Positions 57,551 to 64,000 of a DNA stretch of 64,000 nt are shown here, piece by piece. Every line of letters begins with the position of its first letter. The stretch's first letter is position 1. This DNA is from Sediminicoccus sp. KRV36 (GTDB lineage: Bacteria > Pseudomonadota > Alphaproteobacteria > Acetobacterales > Acetobacteraceae). The translations under genes and the position numbers were made by a program. Under the pieces are notes generated by a model. The model was not told the origin of the DNA. It did no database searches and worked only from the letters and a program-made list of their open reading frames with translations. The stretch spans positions 1,240,001 through 1,304,000 of the forward strand of contig NZ_CP085081.1 in the NCBI RefSeq assembly GCF_023243115.1, read 5' to 3'.

Positions 57551-59806
57551 TCATCCCATGGGCGGCACGGTGCCGGGGGGCAGCATGCCGGAGCCGAGCG
57601 TCAGCCCGCAGGCGCCGGCCAGATGCACCGCATCGAGCAGGAAGGCGTGCCGGACCGCACGCTCGGCCGCCGTGGTGCTGACCTTCATGTAGGTGATCAC
57701 ATCCACGCCAATGCCGGCTTCCGTGATGCCCGAGAGGCCGATATCGGTGCGTTCGGCGACAAAGGCGCCATCTTCGGCGATGCGCTGGCGCAGCGCCTGG
57801 GTGAAGCCCTCCAGCGCCTCGGGCGAGGCGCCGGCGGTCACCGGCAGCGTCGTCTTCAGCAACCGCAGCCGGCGGGAGCCGAGGTTATTGATGGTGGAAT
57901 CCGAAAGCTTGCCATTCGGGATGACCATCACGCTGTCCTGCGCCGTGCGCACGCGGGTCGAGCGGATGCCGACATGCTCCACCGCGCCTTCGATCTCGCC
58001 ACTGGCGATCCAGTCGCCGCGCTGGAAGGGACGGTCCGTGACCAGGATGCCGGCGCCGAAGACGTTGGAAAGCGTCTCGCGCGAGGCGAAGGCGAAGGCA
58101 AGGCCGCCAATCCCCAGCCCCGCCAGGATGCCGCCAGTGGGCAGCGAGAGGAAATGCGCAAGGCTGAGAAAACTCATCGTCACGACGCCAAGCCGCGCCG
58201 TGGCCAGCATCAGCGTGAACAGGATGTCGTCGGCGGCCGTGGCGGAGCGGGTCGAAATGCGGGCCAGGATGATGCCGGCGACGCCCAGGATGCGCCAGAG
58301 CACGACACAGACCGCCACGGTCAGGCAGATCCCGAAGAAGGGCAGCGAAAAACGGCGCACCTCCTCGGGCATGCCGATCATGCCGGGAAAGGCGCCGGCC
58401 AGGCTGAGGCCGATGACGATGCCCAGCGCCCAGGTGAAGCTGGCGCCGCTCTCCGCGCCGCCCACCAGCGCATCCATTCCGCGCCGGGCCAACCGCGCGC
58501 CGATGGTGCCGATCAGGGCGGCGCCACTCAGCACCAGGAGCCCGGCGAGGATTTGCCAGTATTCCGTATGGCCCAGCCGGTTGAGCAGGCCGGGCGCCTG
58601 CCGCTTCACCCAATCGCGCACACGGAAATACGGCGAATCCGGGATCAGCCCGGGCGGTGCCGCGATGGGGGGTGGCAGCCCCTCCACCGCCGCGAAGACC
58701 TGGGCGGCTTCGCGGATCGTCTGCGTGGTGAAGCGCCAGGGCGCATCCGCCTCGGGGCCCAGCGGTGCGATGACGATGCGCCCGGCCGGATGGCTGAAAT
58801 GCACATAGGGGGAGCGGTCCGTGCCGTCATTGGGGATGGATTGCAGCCCGACCAGGCCGATCTGGTGCAGCGCGCGGCGCAGGAAATGCGCGATCAGCCG
58901 GCCCTGCCCATCACGCAGCACCTCCGGGATCGCAGAGAGATCAAGGGTGGAAAGCGCCAGGGCCTGGCCCGTGCCGTCCCAGTCGGCCATGCCTTCCAGG
59001 AAGCTGCGCATCGTGTCGCGCGGGTTGCGCATCTGGCGGAAGGCATCCGCCGCCGGCAAGCGGCCGCCCAACTGCGCAAGGAGCTGGTGCCGCGCGGCGG
59101 CACGCGCCTCGGCCGTCGGCATGCGGATGCGCCAGAGCTGATCGGCGCCGCGCGTGAGGGTCAAGGGCAGCACGGCCTCGCTGCCCGATTGCGCGAGGGT
59201 GATCGTCACCTCATTCGCGTCCGTCTCGCGCGGGATGGTGGAAATGCGGAAGGTCGTCAGGTCCGCCAGGGCATAGAGTTCCTGCGCCAGGCGCAGATGG
59301 TCCGGGCGGGCCAGGCTTTGGCCATCGGTTGAGAAATCCAGCGCCATGATGTTCAGCGCCCAGGCATCCGGCCGCCCGCCGCGCGCCAGATTGCCGCTGA
59401 CGATGAATTGCCGGAAGGCATCGCGCGGGGTGGTCAGGTTGAGTCCCGTGGTCATGGGGCTCCCATCATGGCGGGCGCCGGTCCACCACTCGCCCTCGTC
59501 ATAGCGGCCTGAGAAGCTGTTGCCGTCGCGGTCCATGACGAAGATGAACTGGCCGCGCTGCGTCCCCTCGGTCCAGGTTCCGCGAAGCGTCCGCCCTTCC
59601 GCCACGGCTTCGATCCGCCCGCCATACAACGGGTAGCTGCCGGTGACGCGCTCACCTTGCTGTTCCAGCGTGAGCTGGTCGCCATCATCGCGCCAGCTGG
59701 TGGTCCATGCACCGGCCCACGGGCCTTCCGCCGCCGCCGCCGCCAGCGGCAGCATCAGGAGCAATCCGATGGCGGAGAGAATGCGGCGCAGCCCTGGAAC
59801 GCGCAT
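57551..59806 (-). CDS. Large MscS-family mechanosensitive channel
   Basis: A 751-residue membrane protein. A signal peptide (about 1-27, LRRILSAIGLLLMLPLAAAAA) precedes a long periplasmic region (about 30-390) with a lipocalin/avidin-like start (GAWTTSWRDDGDQLTLEQQGERVTGSY-type). Several helices follow (about 410-590), then the MscS pore and beta domain: GGILAGLGIGGLAFAFASRE, NVFGAGILVTDRPFQRGDWI, VEHVGIRSTRVRT and VMVIPNGKLSDSTINN. It is likely an osmotic or solute-release channel. ATG 59806 is used because GGAAGGA precedes it and the signal peptide begins there. Bidirectional hairpin at the 3' end. Confidence 0.86.
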   Translation of the reverse strand: MRVPGLRRILSAIGLLLMLPLAAAAAEGPWAGAWTTSWRDDGDQLTLEQQGERVTGSYPLYGGRIEAVAEGRTLRGTWTEGTQRGQFIFVMDRDGNSFSGRYDEGEWWTGARHDGSPMTTGLNLTTPRDAFRQFIVSGNLARGGRPDAWALNIMALDFSTDGQSLARPDHLRLAQELYALADLTTFRISTIPRETDANEVTITLAQSGSEAVLPLTLTRGADQLWRIRMPTAEARAAARHQLLAQLGGRLPAADAFRQMRNPRDTMRSFLEGMADWDGTGQALALSTLDLSAIPEVLRDGQGRLIAHFLRRALHQIGLVGLQSIPNDGTDRSPYVHFSHPAGRIVIAPLGPEADAPWRFTTQTIREAAQVFAAVEGLPPPIAAPPGLIPDSPYFRVRDWVKRQAPGLLNRLGHTEYWQILAGLLVLSGAALIGTIGARLARRGMDALVGGAESGASFTWALGIVIGLSLAGAFPGMIGMPEEVRRFSLPFFGICLTVAVCVVLWRILGVAGIILARISTRSATAADDILFTLMLATARLGVVTMSFLSLAHFLSLPTGGILAGLGIGGLAFAFASRETLSNVFGAGILVTDRPFQRGDWIASGEIEGAVEHVGIRSTRVRTAQDSVMVIPNGKLSDSTINNLGSRRLRLLKTTLPVTAGASPEALEGFTQALRQRIAEDGAFVAERTDIGLSGITEAGIGVDVITYMKVSTTAAERAVRHAFLLDAVHLAGACGLTLGSGMLPPGTVPPMG

Positions 59807-59868
59807 GGCTTGGAACTTCCTTCCCGGGTGCCGGTTTGTCCGGCGGGACATCATGCGCCGATCACCGG

Positions 59869-60534
59869 TCAAAGACGACGCGTCGTGTAGCTGTGGGCGA
59901 GCCGGCGGTCCCGCACCGGGTCATGCAGCGTCACGATGAAATCCGCCGCGGGCCGGATGCCGCCATGCACGGCCAGCGTGCCGCCGAACATCAGCATCCC
60001 GGGCCCGGTTGGCACGTGCAGCGCGCGGGCGCGTTCCAGCAGGTCATCCGGGTGGCGCATCGCGGCCACGGGGCCGCGCTGATAGGTGATCCAGCGCCCG
60101 TCCTCATGGATTTCGCTGTGGATTTCCAGCTGATCCCAATGCGCCGCCACATCCTCCCAGCGCCAGAGCGCCGTGCTGATCGGCTTGGGGCACATCTGCT
60201 TGGAGACCGGGATGGAATAGGCCTCCACCTTGCGGTCGGTGTGGTCGGAGCCGCAGCCGATGAAGCGGCCTTCCGGCGTTTCGAGCAGGATCCACTCGCC
60301 CTCGCCGCTGCTGTCGCCGCCCAGCACATCCACGCTGGGCGATTGCGTCAGGCTTTCCAGCCCCGCCCGATAGTAGCAGGGCACGCTGGAGGGTGGCGCG
60401 ATGCCGAGTGCCGCAAGCTCATCAATATGCTCCTGCAGCTTGTGCGCATCGCGCCCGGTCCAGCCGGCGATGACGAGATCCGTGACGGCCAGGCGGATCG
60501 GCCGGGAATCAACGGTGAAGTCGAGCATGCGCAT
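59869..60534 (-). CDS. DUF2848 domain protein
   Basis: A 221-residue member of DUF2848, a fumarylacetoacetate-hydrolase-like fold family whose activity is not established. Visible features: MLDFTVDSRPIRLAVTDLVIAGWTGRD, GIAPPSSVPCYYRAG, DSSGEGEWILLETPEGRFIGCGSDHTDRKVE and GGTLAVHGGI. ATG 60534 is preferred to ATG 60573 because the conserved region begins there. It lies between the MscS-type gene and a divergent beta-hydroxyacid dehydrogenase gene, with which it may share a catabolic role. Confidence 0.83.
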   Translation of the reverse strand: MRMLDFTVDSRPIRLAVTDLVIAGWTGRDAHKLQEHIDELAALGIAPPSSVPCYYRAGLESLTQSPSVDVLGGDSSGEGEWILLETPEGRFIGCGSDHTDRKVEAYSIPVSKQMCPKPISTALWRWEDVAAHWDQLEIHSEIHEDGRWITYQRGPVAAMRHPDDLLERARALHVPTGPGMLMFGGTLAVHGGIRPAADFIVTLHDPVRDRRLAHSYTTRRL

Positions 60535-60602
60535 GGGGCTGTCCTGGACAAGCGGTGTGACGCATCCGAACATGCCTGATGAAAAAAGGGGAGGGGTGCG
60601 GC

Positions 60603-61457
60603 ATGGAACCCGTGGGCTTCATCGGACTGGGCATGATGGGCCGGCCGATGGCGATGAATTTGGCGGCCCGGCAAGTGCCGCTCATCACGCTGGACGCCGC
60701 GGGGGTGGCGCTGGAAGGCGTGCCCGTGGCTGGCGATGCGGCGGCACTGGCGCGCGGCTGCCGCCTGATCATCCTGATGCTGCCCGATAGCCGCACGGTC
60801 GGCGCGGTGATGACGGCGCTGCTGCCGGCGCTGCAACCAGGCTCCCTGATCGTGGATATGGGGAGCAGCGAACCGGGCGAGACGCGGCGCTGGGCCCTGG
60901 CCCTGGCCGAGACGGGGAGCGGGATGCTGGATGCACCGGTCTCGGGCTCGGTGCCCAAGGCGCGGGACGGCACACTCGCCATCATGGTGGGCGGCGCCGA
61001 TGCCGATATCACGCGCGCCGAACCCGTGCTGCGTCATATGGGGGCCACGATCATCCGCACCGGTGCCGTGGGCAGCGCGCATGCGATGAAGGCGTTGAAC
61101 AACTACGTCTATGCGGCCGGGCTGTTGGCGGTGAGCGAGGCGGCGCAGTTGGCGGAAGCGCAGCGGCTAGACCTTGGCATTTTCGCCCAGGTGCTCAATG
61201 CGAGTTCGGGGCGCAACATCGCCTCCGAGACCAAGCTCGCGCAGGAGATCACCTCGCGCCGCTATGCGGGCGGTTTCCAGCTGGGACTGATGCGCAAGGA
61301 TCTGGAGACGGCGGGCGGCATCGCGGCGGCAACGGGAGCCGAGGCGCCCTTGCTTGCGCTGCTGCGCGCACGCTGGAGCGCGGCGTTGGCCGAATTGGGT
61401 CCGCGCGCCGACAACACGGAAATCCATCGCTACATCACGGGGAAGGCCAAGCCATGA
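60603..61457 (+). CDS. NAD-dependent beta-hydroxyacid dehydrogenase
   Basis: A 284-residue 3-hydroxyisobutyrate dehydrogenase/6-phosphogluconate-type oxidoreductase. Seen: VGFIGLGMMGRPMAMNL at the N terminus (NAD loop), VDMGSSEPGETR, the substrate strip DAPVSGSVPKARDGTLAIMVGG, and the catalytic Lys in AMKALNNYV. C-terminal helical domain with LMRKDLETAGGIA. ATG 60603 has GGGGAGGGG a few bases upstream. Its stop overlaps the next gene by 4 bp, pairing it with a solute-binding protein. Confidence 0.88.
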   Translation: MEPVGFIGLGMMGRPMAMNLAARQVPLITLDAAGVALEGVPVAGDAAALARGCRLIILMLPDSRTVGAVMTALLPALQPGSLIVDMGSSEPGETRRWALALAETGSGMLDAPVSGSVPKARDGTLAIMVGGADADITRAEPVLRHMGATIIRTGAVGSAHAMKALNNYVYAAGLLAVSEAAQLAEAQRLDLGIFAQVLNASSGRNIASETKLAQEITSRRYAGGFQLGLMRKDLETAGGIAAATGAEAPLLALLRARWSAALAELGPRADNTEIHRYITGKAKP

Positions 61458-62407
61458 AGATCGCCCGCCGCGCGGCGCTCGCTGCGCCGTTCCTGCCCTT
61501 CGCGGCAGCCGCGCAAAGCTGGCCCGACCGGCCCATCCGCATCGTCGTCGCCTTCCCCGCCGGCAGCGTGACCGACAGCCTGGTGCGAAACCTGGTCGAG
61601 CCGCTCTCGCGCGAGCTCGGGCAATCCGTGATCATCGACAACCGTCCGGGCGGCAATGGTGTGGTGGGCACCATGGCGGTGAAGGGCGCAGCACCTGATG
61701 GCTACAGCATGGCCGTGCTGAGCGTCACCAACGGTGCGCTGAATACCTATCTGGTGCGCAACCTCGCCTACGACCCGATCCGCGACTTCACGCAGTTGGG
61801 CTTCCTGGCCGAGGCGCCCTATCTGATGGTGGTGCCCAACAGCTCCCCCGCGCGCAACCTGGCGGAATTCATCGCATTGGCGCGCAGCCGGCCGGGCGAA
61901 CTCACCTTCAGCCACGGCAATGCGAGCGCGCTGATCGGCAGTGAATTGCTGAGCCGCATGGCCGGGCTTCGCATGCTGGCCATCCCCTCGCGCGGCGGGC
62001 CGGAAGCACTGACCGAAGTGCTGGCGGGCCGCATCGATTCGACGCTGACGGATTTCGCGGCGGGGCTGGCCCAGGTGCGCGAAGGCCGCGTGCGGGCGCT
62101 GGGGGTCACCACGCCAGGCGCCTTCCCGCTGGCGCCGGAAATCCCGCCCATCTCCGCCACGGTGCCCGGATACGAGCTGACAGTGTGGTTTGGCCTCGCA
62201 TCGCCCGCTGGCACGCCAGCGCCAGTGGTGGCGCGCTTCAGCGAGGCGCTCACCAAGGTGCTCGGCCTGCCCGAGGTGCGTGAGCGGCTGGGCCGCCTTG
62301 GCTTTGCGCCGCGCGCGATGCCGCCGGAGCAATGGCGTGACTATCTGCAAAGCCAGATCACCACCTTCACGCGACTGGCGCGCGAAGTCGGCCTGGAGCC
62401 TTCGTGA
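61454..62407 (+). CDS. Bug-family tricarboxylate-type solute-binding protein
   Basis: A 317-residue periplasmic binding protein of the tripartite tricarboxylate transporter (TctC/Bug) family. A signal peptide with an Arg pair (MKIARRAALAAPFLPFAAAA, 1-20) is followed by SWPDRPIRIVVAFPAGSVTDSLVRN, VIIDNRPGGNGVVG, GYSMAVLSVTN, and GGPEALTEVLAGRIDSTLTD. Overlaps the dehydrogenase by 4 bp, so the ligand may be an organic acid that the enzyme then oxidises. No TctA/TctB membrane genes are in the window, as is common for Bug proteins. Confidence 0.9.
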   Translation: MKIARRAALAAPFLPFAAAAQSWPDRPIRIVVAFPAGSVTDSLVRNLVEPLSRELGQSVIIDNRPGGNGVVGTMAVKGAAPDGYSMAVLSVTNGALNTYLVRNLAYDPIRDFTQLGFLAEAPYLMVVPNSSPARNLAEFIALARSRPGELTFSHGNASALIGSELLSRMAGLRMLAIPSRGGPEALTEVLAGRIDSTLTDFAAGLAQVREGRVRALGVTTPGAFPLAPEIPPISATVPGYELTVWFGLASPAGTPAPVVARFSEALTKVLGLPEVRERLGRLGFAPRAMPPEQWRDYLQSQITTFTRLAREVGLEPS

Positions 62408-62475
62408 TCGCTGCAGCTTTGAAAACGCGATACGGCCTTCCCTGATCCCTCCCTCTCCTCGAAAAGGTCGAATTG

Positions 62476-63468
62476 ATGCGCCGACTGATGTTGCTTCTGG
62501 CCTTGATCCTGCCTGCGCCCATGGCGTCCGCGCAGCCGCAACGCCAGCCCGCACCCGCGGGTGATGTCGCCGGTGGGCGGGATCATCCGCTGGTGGGGCG
62601 CTACCAGGGCGCCACGCTGCGCTTCTACCGCCAGCGCGACTATGAGGAGTTGCGCCTGGTGAACCGTCCCTCCCTCTCGCGGGATGTGCGGGAGCAGGGT
62701 GCCCAACGCCATGAACGCAACAGCATCGCCGTGGCTGGCCGGGCAACCCGCCTGCGCTATGAGGGGCCGGAGGGGCGCTCGGCGCTGGAGGTGCTGCGCA
62801 ACCATCAGGAGCGGCTGCGGGCCAATGGCTTTGAGATTGCCTTCGAGTGCCGAGGTGCTGATTGCGGCACCCCGCCGGACCACTGGAGTGCCGTGGTCAA
62901 CGCGGTGCCGCAGCCGCCCGCCCACGGCATGACGCCGGGCTGGGCCACGCAGAGCTACAGCTTCGCGAGGCTCGCGCGGCCGGAGGGGGATGTGTTCGTG
63001 TCGATCCTCGCCGTGGATTACCAAAGCCGCAGCAACATCCTGGTGGATGTGGTGGAGGCAAGGCCGATGGAGGCGGGGCGTATCGTTTTCATCGATGCCT
63101 CGGCCATGCAGCAATCGGTCGAACGCACCGGGCGGGTGGCGCTTTACGGCGTGCTGTTCGCCACGGATTCGGCCGATATCCAGCCGGCCTCACGCCCGAC
63201 GCTGGAGGAGATCGCGCGCTTCCTGCGCGCCAATGCCACGATGAATGTGGTGATCACCGGCCATACCGACTCCCAGGGCAGCTTCGAGCATAACCTCGGC
63301 CTCTCGATGCGGCGGGCGCAAAGCGTGATTGCGTCATTGACGCGGGAGTTCCAGATCGCGCCCGCGCGGCTCACGCCCTTTGGGGCGGGCATGGCCTCCC
63401 CGGTGGCGAGCAATGACAATGACGCAGGCCGGCAGCAGAATCGCCGGGTGGAAATCGTGAAGCGCTGA
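62476..63468 (+). CDS. DUF4892/OmpA-family outer-membrane protein
   Basis: A 330-residue exported protein with signal peptide MRRLMLLLALILPAPMASA. The first half (about 30-200) resembles DUF4892 (RDHPLVGRYQGATLRFYRQRDYEE). The second half (about 215-330) is an OmpA peptidoglycan-binding domain with ALYGVLFATDSADIQP, NVVITGHTDSQGS, LSMRRAQSVIASL and QNRRVEI. It probably ties the outer membrane to peptidoglycan. ATG 62476 has AAGG upstream. The last codons form one arm of a 13-bp hairpin. Confidence 0.87.
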   Translation: MRRLMLLLALILPAPMASAQPQRQPAPAGDVAGGRDHPLVGRYQGATLRFYRQRDYEELRLVNRPSLSRDVREQGAQRHERNSIAVAGRATRLRYEGPEGRSALEVLRNHQERLRANGFEIAFECRGADCGTPPDHWSAVVNAVPQPPAHGMTPGWATQSYSFARLARPEGDVFVSILAVDYQSRSNILVDVVEARPMEAGRIVFIDASAMQQSVERTGRVALYGVLFATDSADIQPASRPTLEEIARFLRANATMNVVITGHTDSQGSFEHNLGLSMRRAQSVIASLTREFQIAPARLTPFGAGMASPVASNDNDAGRQQNRRVEIVKR

Positions 63469-63487
63469 GGGCCACTCAGCGCTTCAC
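63457..63487. terminator. 13-bp perfect inverted repeat spanning OmpA stop
   Basis: GTGAAGCGCTGAG (63457-63469) and CTCAGCGCTTCAC (63475-63487) form a perfect 13-bp stem with a GGCCA loop. The OmpA stop codon (63466-63468) is inside the left arm, and the stop of the convergent gene follows at 63493. A strong candidate bidirectional terminator despite lacking a T-run. Confidence 0.65.
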
Positions 63488-63492
63488 TTCGC

Positions 63493-64000
63493 TTACGCGA
63501 CCTTGTGGTTCGCCATGGCTTCGAGCGCCTGCACGAGGCCCGAATGATCCCACTGGCTGCCGCCCATGGCCGCGCAGGCTGAGAAAAGCTGCTGCGCGGA
63601 GGCGGTGTTCGGCAGCGCCACACCCAGTTCCTTGGCCGATTGCAGCGCCAGGTTCAGGTCCTTCTGGTGCAGTTCGATCCGGAAGCCCGGGTTGAAGGTG
63701 CGGTTGATCATCCGCTCGGCATGCACTTCCAGGATGCGGCTATTGGCAAAGCCGCCCATCAGCGCGGCACGCACCTTGGCCGGGTCGGCGCCCGCCTTGC
63801 TGGCGAAGACCAGGGCTTCGGCCACGGCCTCGATATTGAGGGCAACGATGATCTGATTCGCGACCTTGGTGACCTGGCCCGCGCCGTTTTCACCCACCAG
63901 CGTGATGTTCTTGCCCATCGCCTGGAACAGCGGCAGGGCGCGGTCGAAGGCCGCCTGCGAAGCGCCGATCATGATGGTCAGCGCGGCGTTCTTCGCGCCG
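63493..64000 (-). CDS. garR: 2-hydroxy-3-oxopropionate reductase, partial
   Basis: The C-terminal 169 residues of a tartronate-semialdehyde reductase; the N-terminal NAD domain lies beyond the window edge. Present: ALTIMIGAS, VGENGAGQVTKVANQIIVALN with the catalytic Lys, ALVFASKAGADPAKVRAAL, FANSRILEVHAERMI, and PGFRIELHQKDLNLALQSA, which are the GarR/GlxR C-terminal motifs. Predicted to act in glyoxylate/glycerate metabolism. Convergent with the OmpA-family gene. The frame is open to base 64000. Confidence 0.88.
   Translation of the reverse strand, partial: GAKNAALTIMIGASQAAFDRALPLFQAMGKNITLVGENGAGQVTKVANQIIVALNIEAVAEALVFASKAGADPAKVRAALMGGFANSRILEVHAERMINRTFNPGFRIELHQKDLNLALQSAKELGVALPNTASAQQLFSACAAMGGSQWDHSGLVQALEAMANHKVA

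Overview
This 64 kb window is GC-rich chromosome from an alphaproteobacterium, most likely Acetobacteraceae (Roseomonas-like). The taxonomic call is inferred from codon use, gene complement (PhzF, Bug-type binding protein, DUF2848, hydantoinase A/B fusion) and a complete alphaproteobacterial dcw cluster; no rRNA is present to fix it. No complete insertion sequence, prophage, tRNA or CRISPR array was found.

Layout. 0.1-7.5 kb: housekeeping genes (yghU-like GST, xthA, phzF-like, a frameshifted alpha/beta-hydrolase, gshB-gpmI, DUF2244, nth). 7.8-26.1 kb: a surface-glycan locus, nearly all on the + strand and mostly linked by 1-8 bp overlaps. It has four glycosyltransferases, CDP-glucose synthesis and dehydration (rfbF, rfbG), a 3,5-epimerase-like protein, five methyltransferases (two zinc-finger C-methyltransferase types, two TylF types, one CmcI type), an ABC-export ATPase of the Wzt kind with no visible Wzm, an ankyrin-like protein, an RmlD-like reductase, a cytidylyltransferase-PfkB kinase fusion with domains in the reverse order of HldE, and a sugar-1-phosphate nucleotidyltransferase. 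It also has a scar at 13.27 kb where an epimerase gene stops after nine codons.

26.3-45.2 kb: the complete division/cell-wall (dcw) operon on the minus strand, mraZ-rsmH-ftsL-ftsI-murE-murF-mraY-murD-ftsW-murG-murC-murB-ddl-ftsQ-ftsA-ftsZ. From mraZ through ftsA adjacent genes overlap or abut. The only real gap, ftsA-ftsZ, holds a perfect DnaA box, two GANTC sites and an inverted repeat. Upstream of mraZ five TGGGN-like boxes at exact 10-bp spacing overlap a plausible promoter, fitting MraZ autoregulation.

45.9-64 kb: metabolic and envelope genes: a class-III aminotransferase, RNase P RNA (rnpB, minus strand), ampD, a DjlA-like TerB/J-domain protein separated from ampD by an 89-bp tandem repeat, a fused hydantoinase/5-oxoprolinase, an AsmA-family protein, an M20 peptidase, a large MscS-type channel, DUF2848, a beta-hydroxyacid dehydrogenase with a Bug-type binding protein, a DUF4892/OmpA protein, and the 3' part of a garR-like reductase cut by the window edge.

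The glycan locus is the accessory part. Its enzymes suggest a heavily methylated, branched 6-deoxyhexose-containing polymer exported by an ABC system; the exact sugar cannot be fixed from sequence alone.
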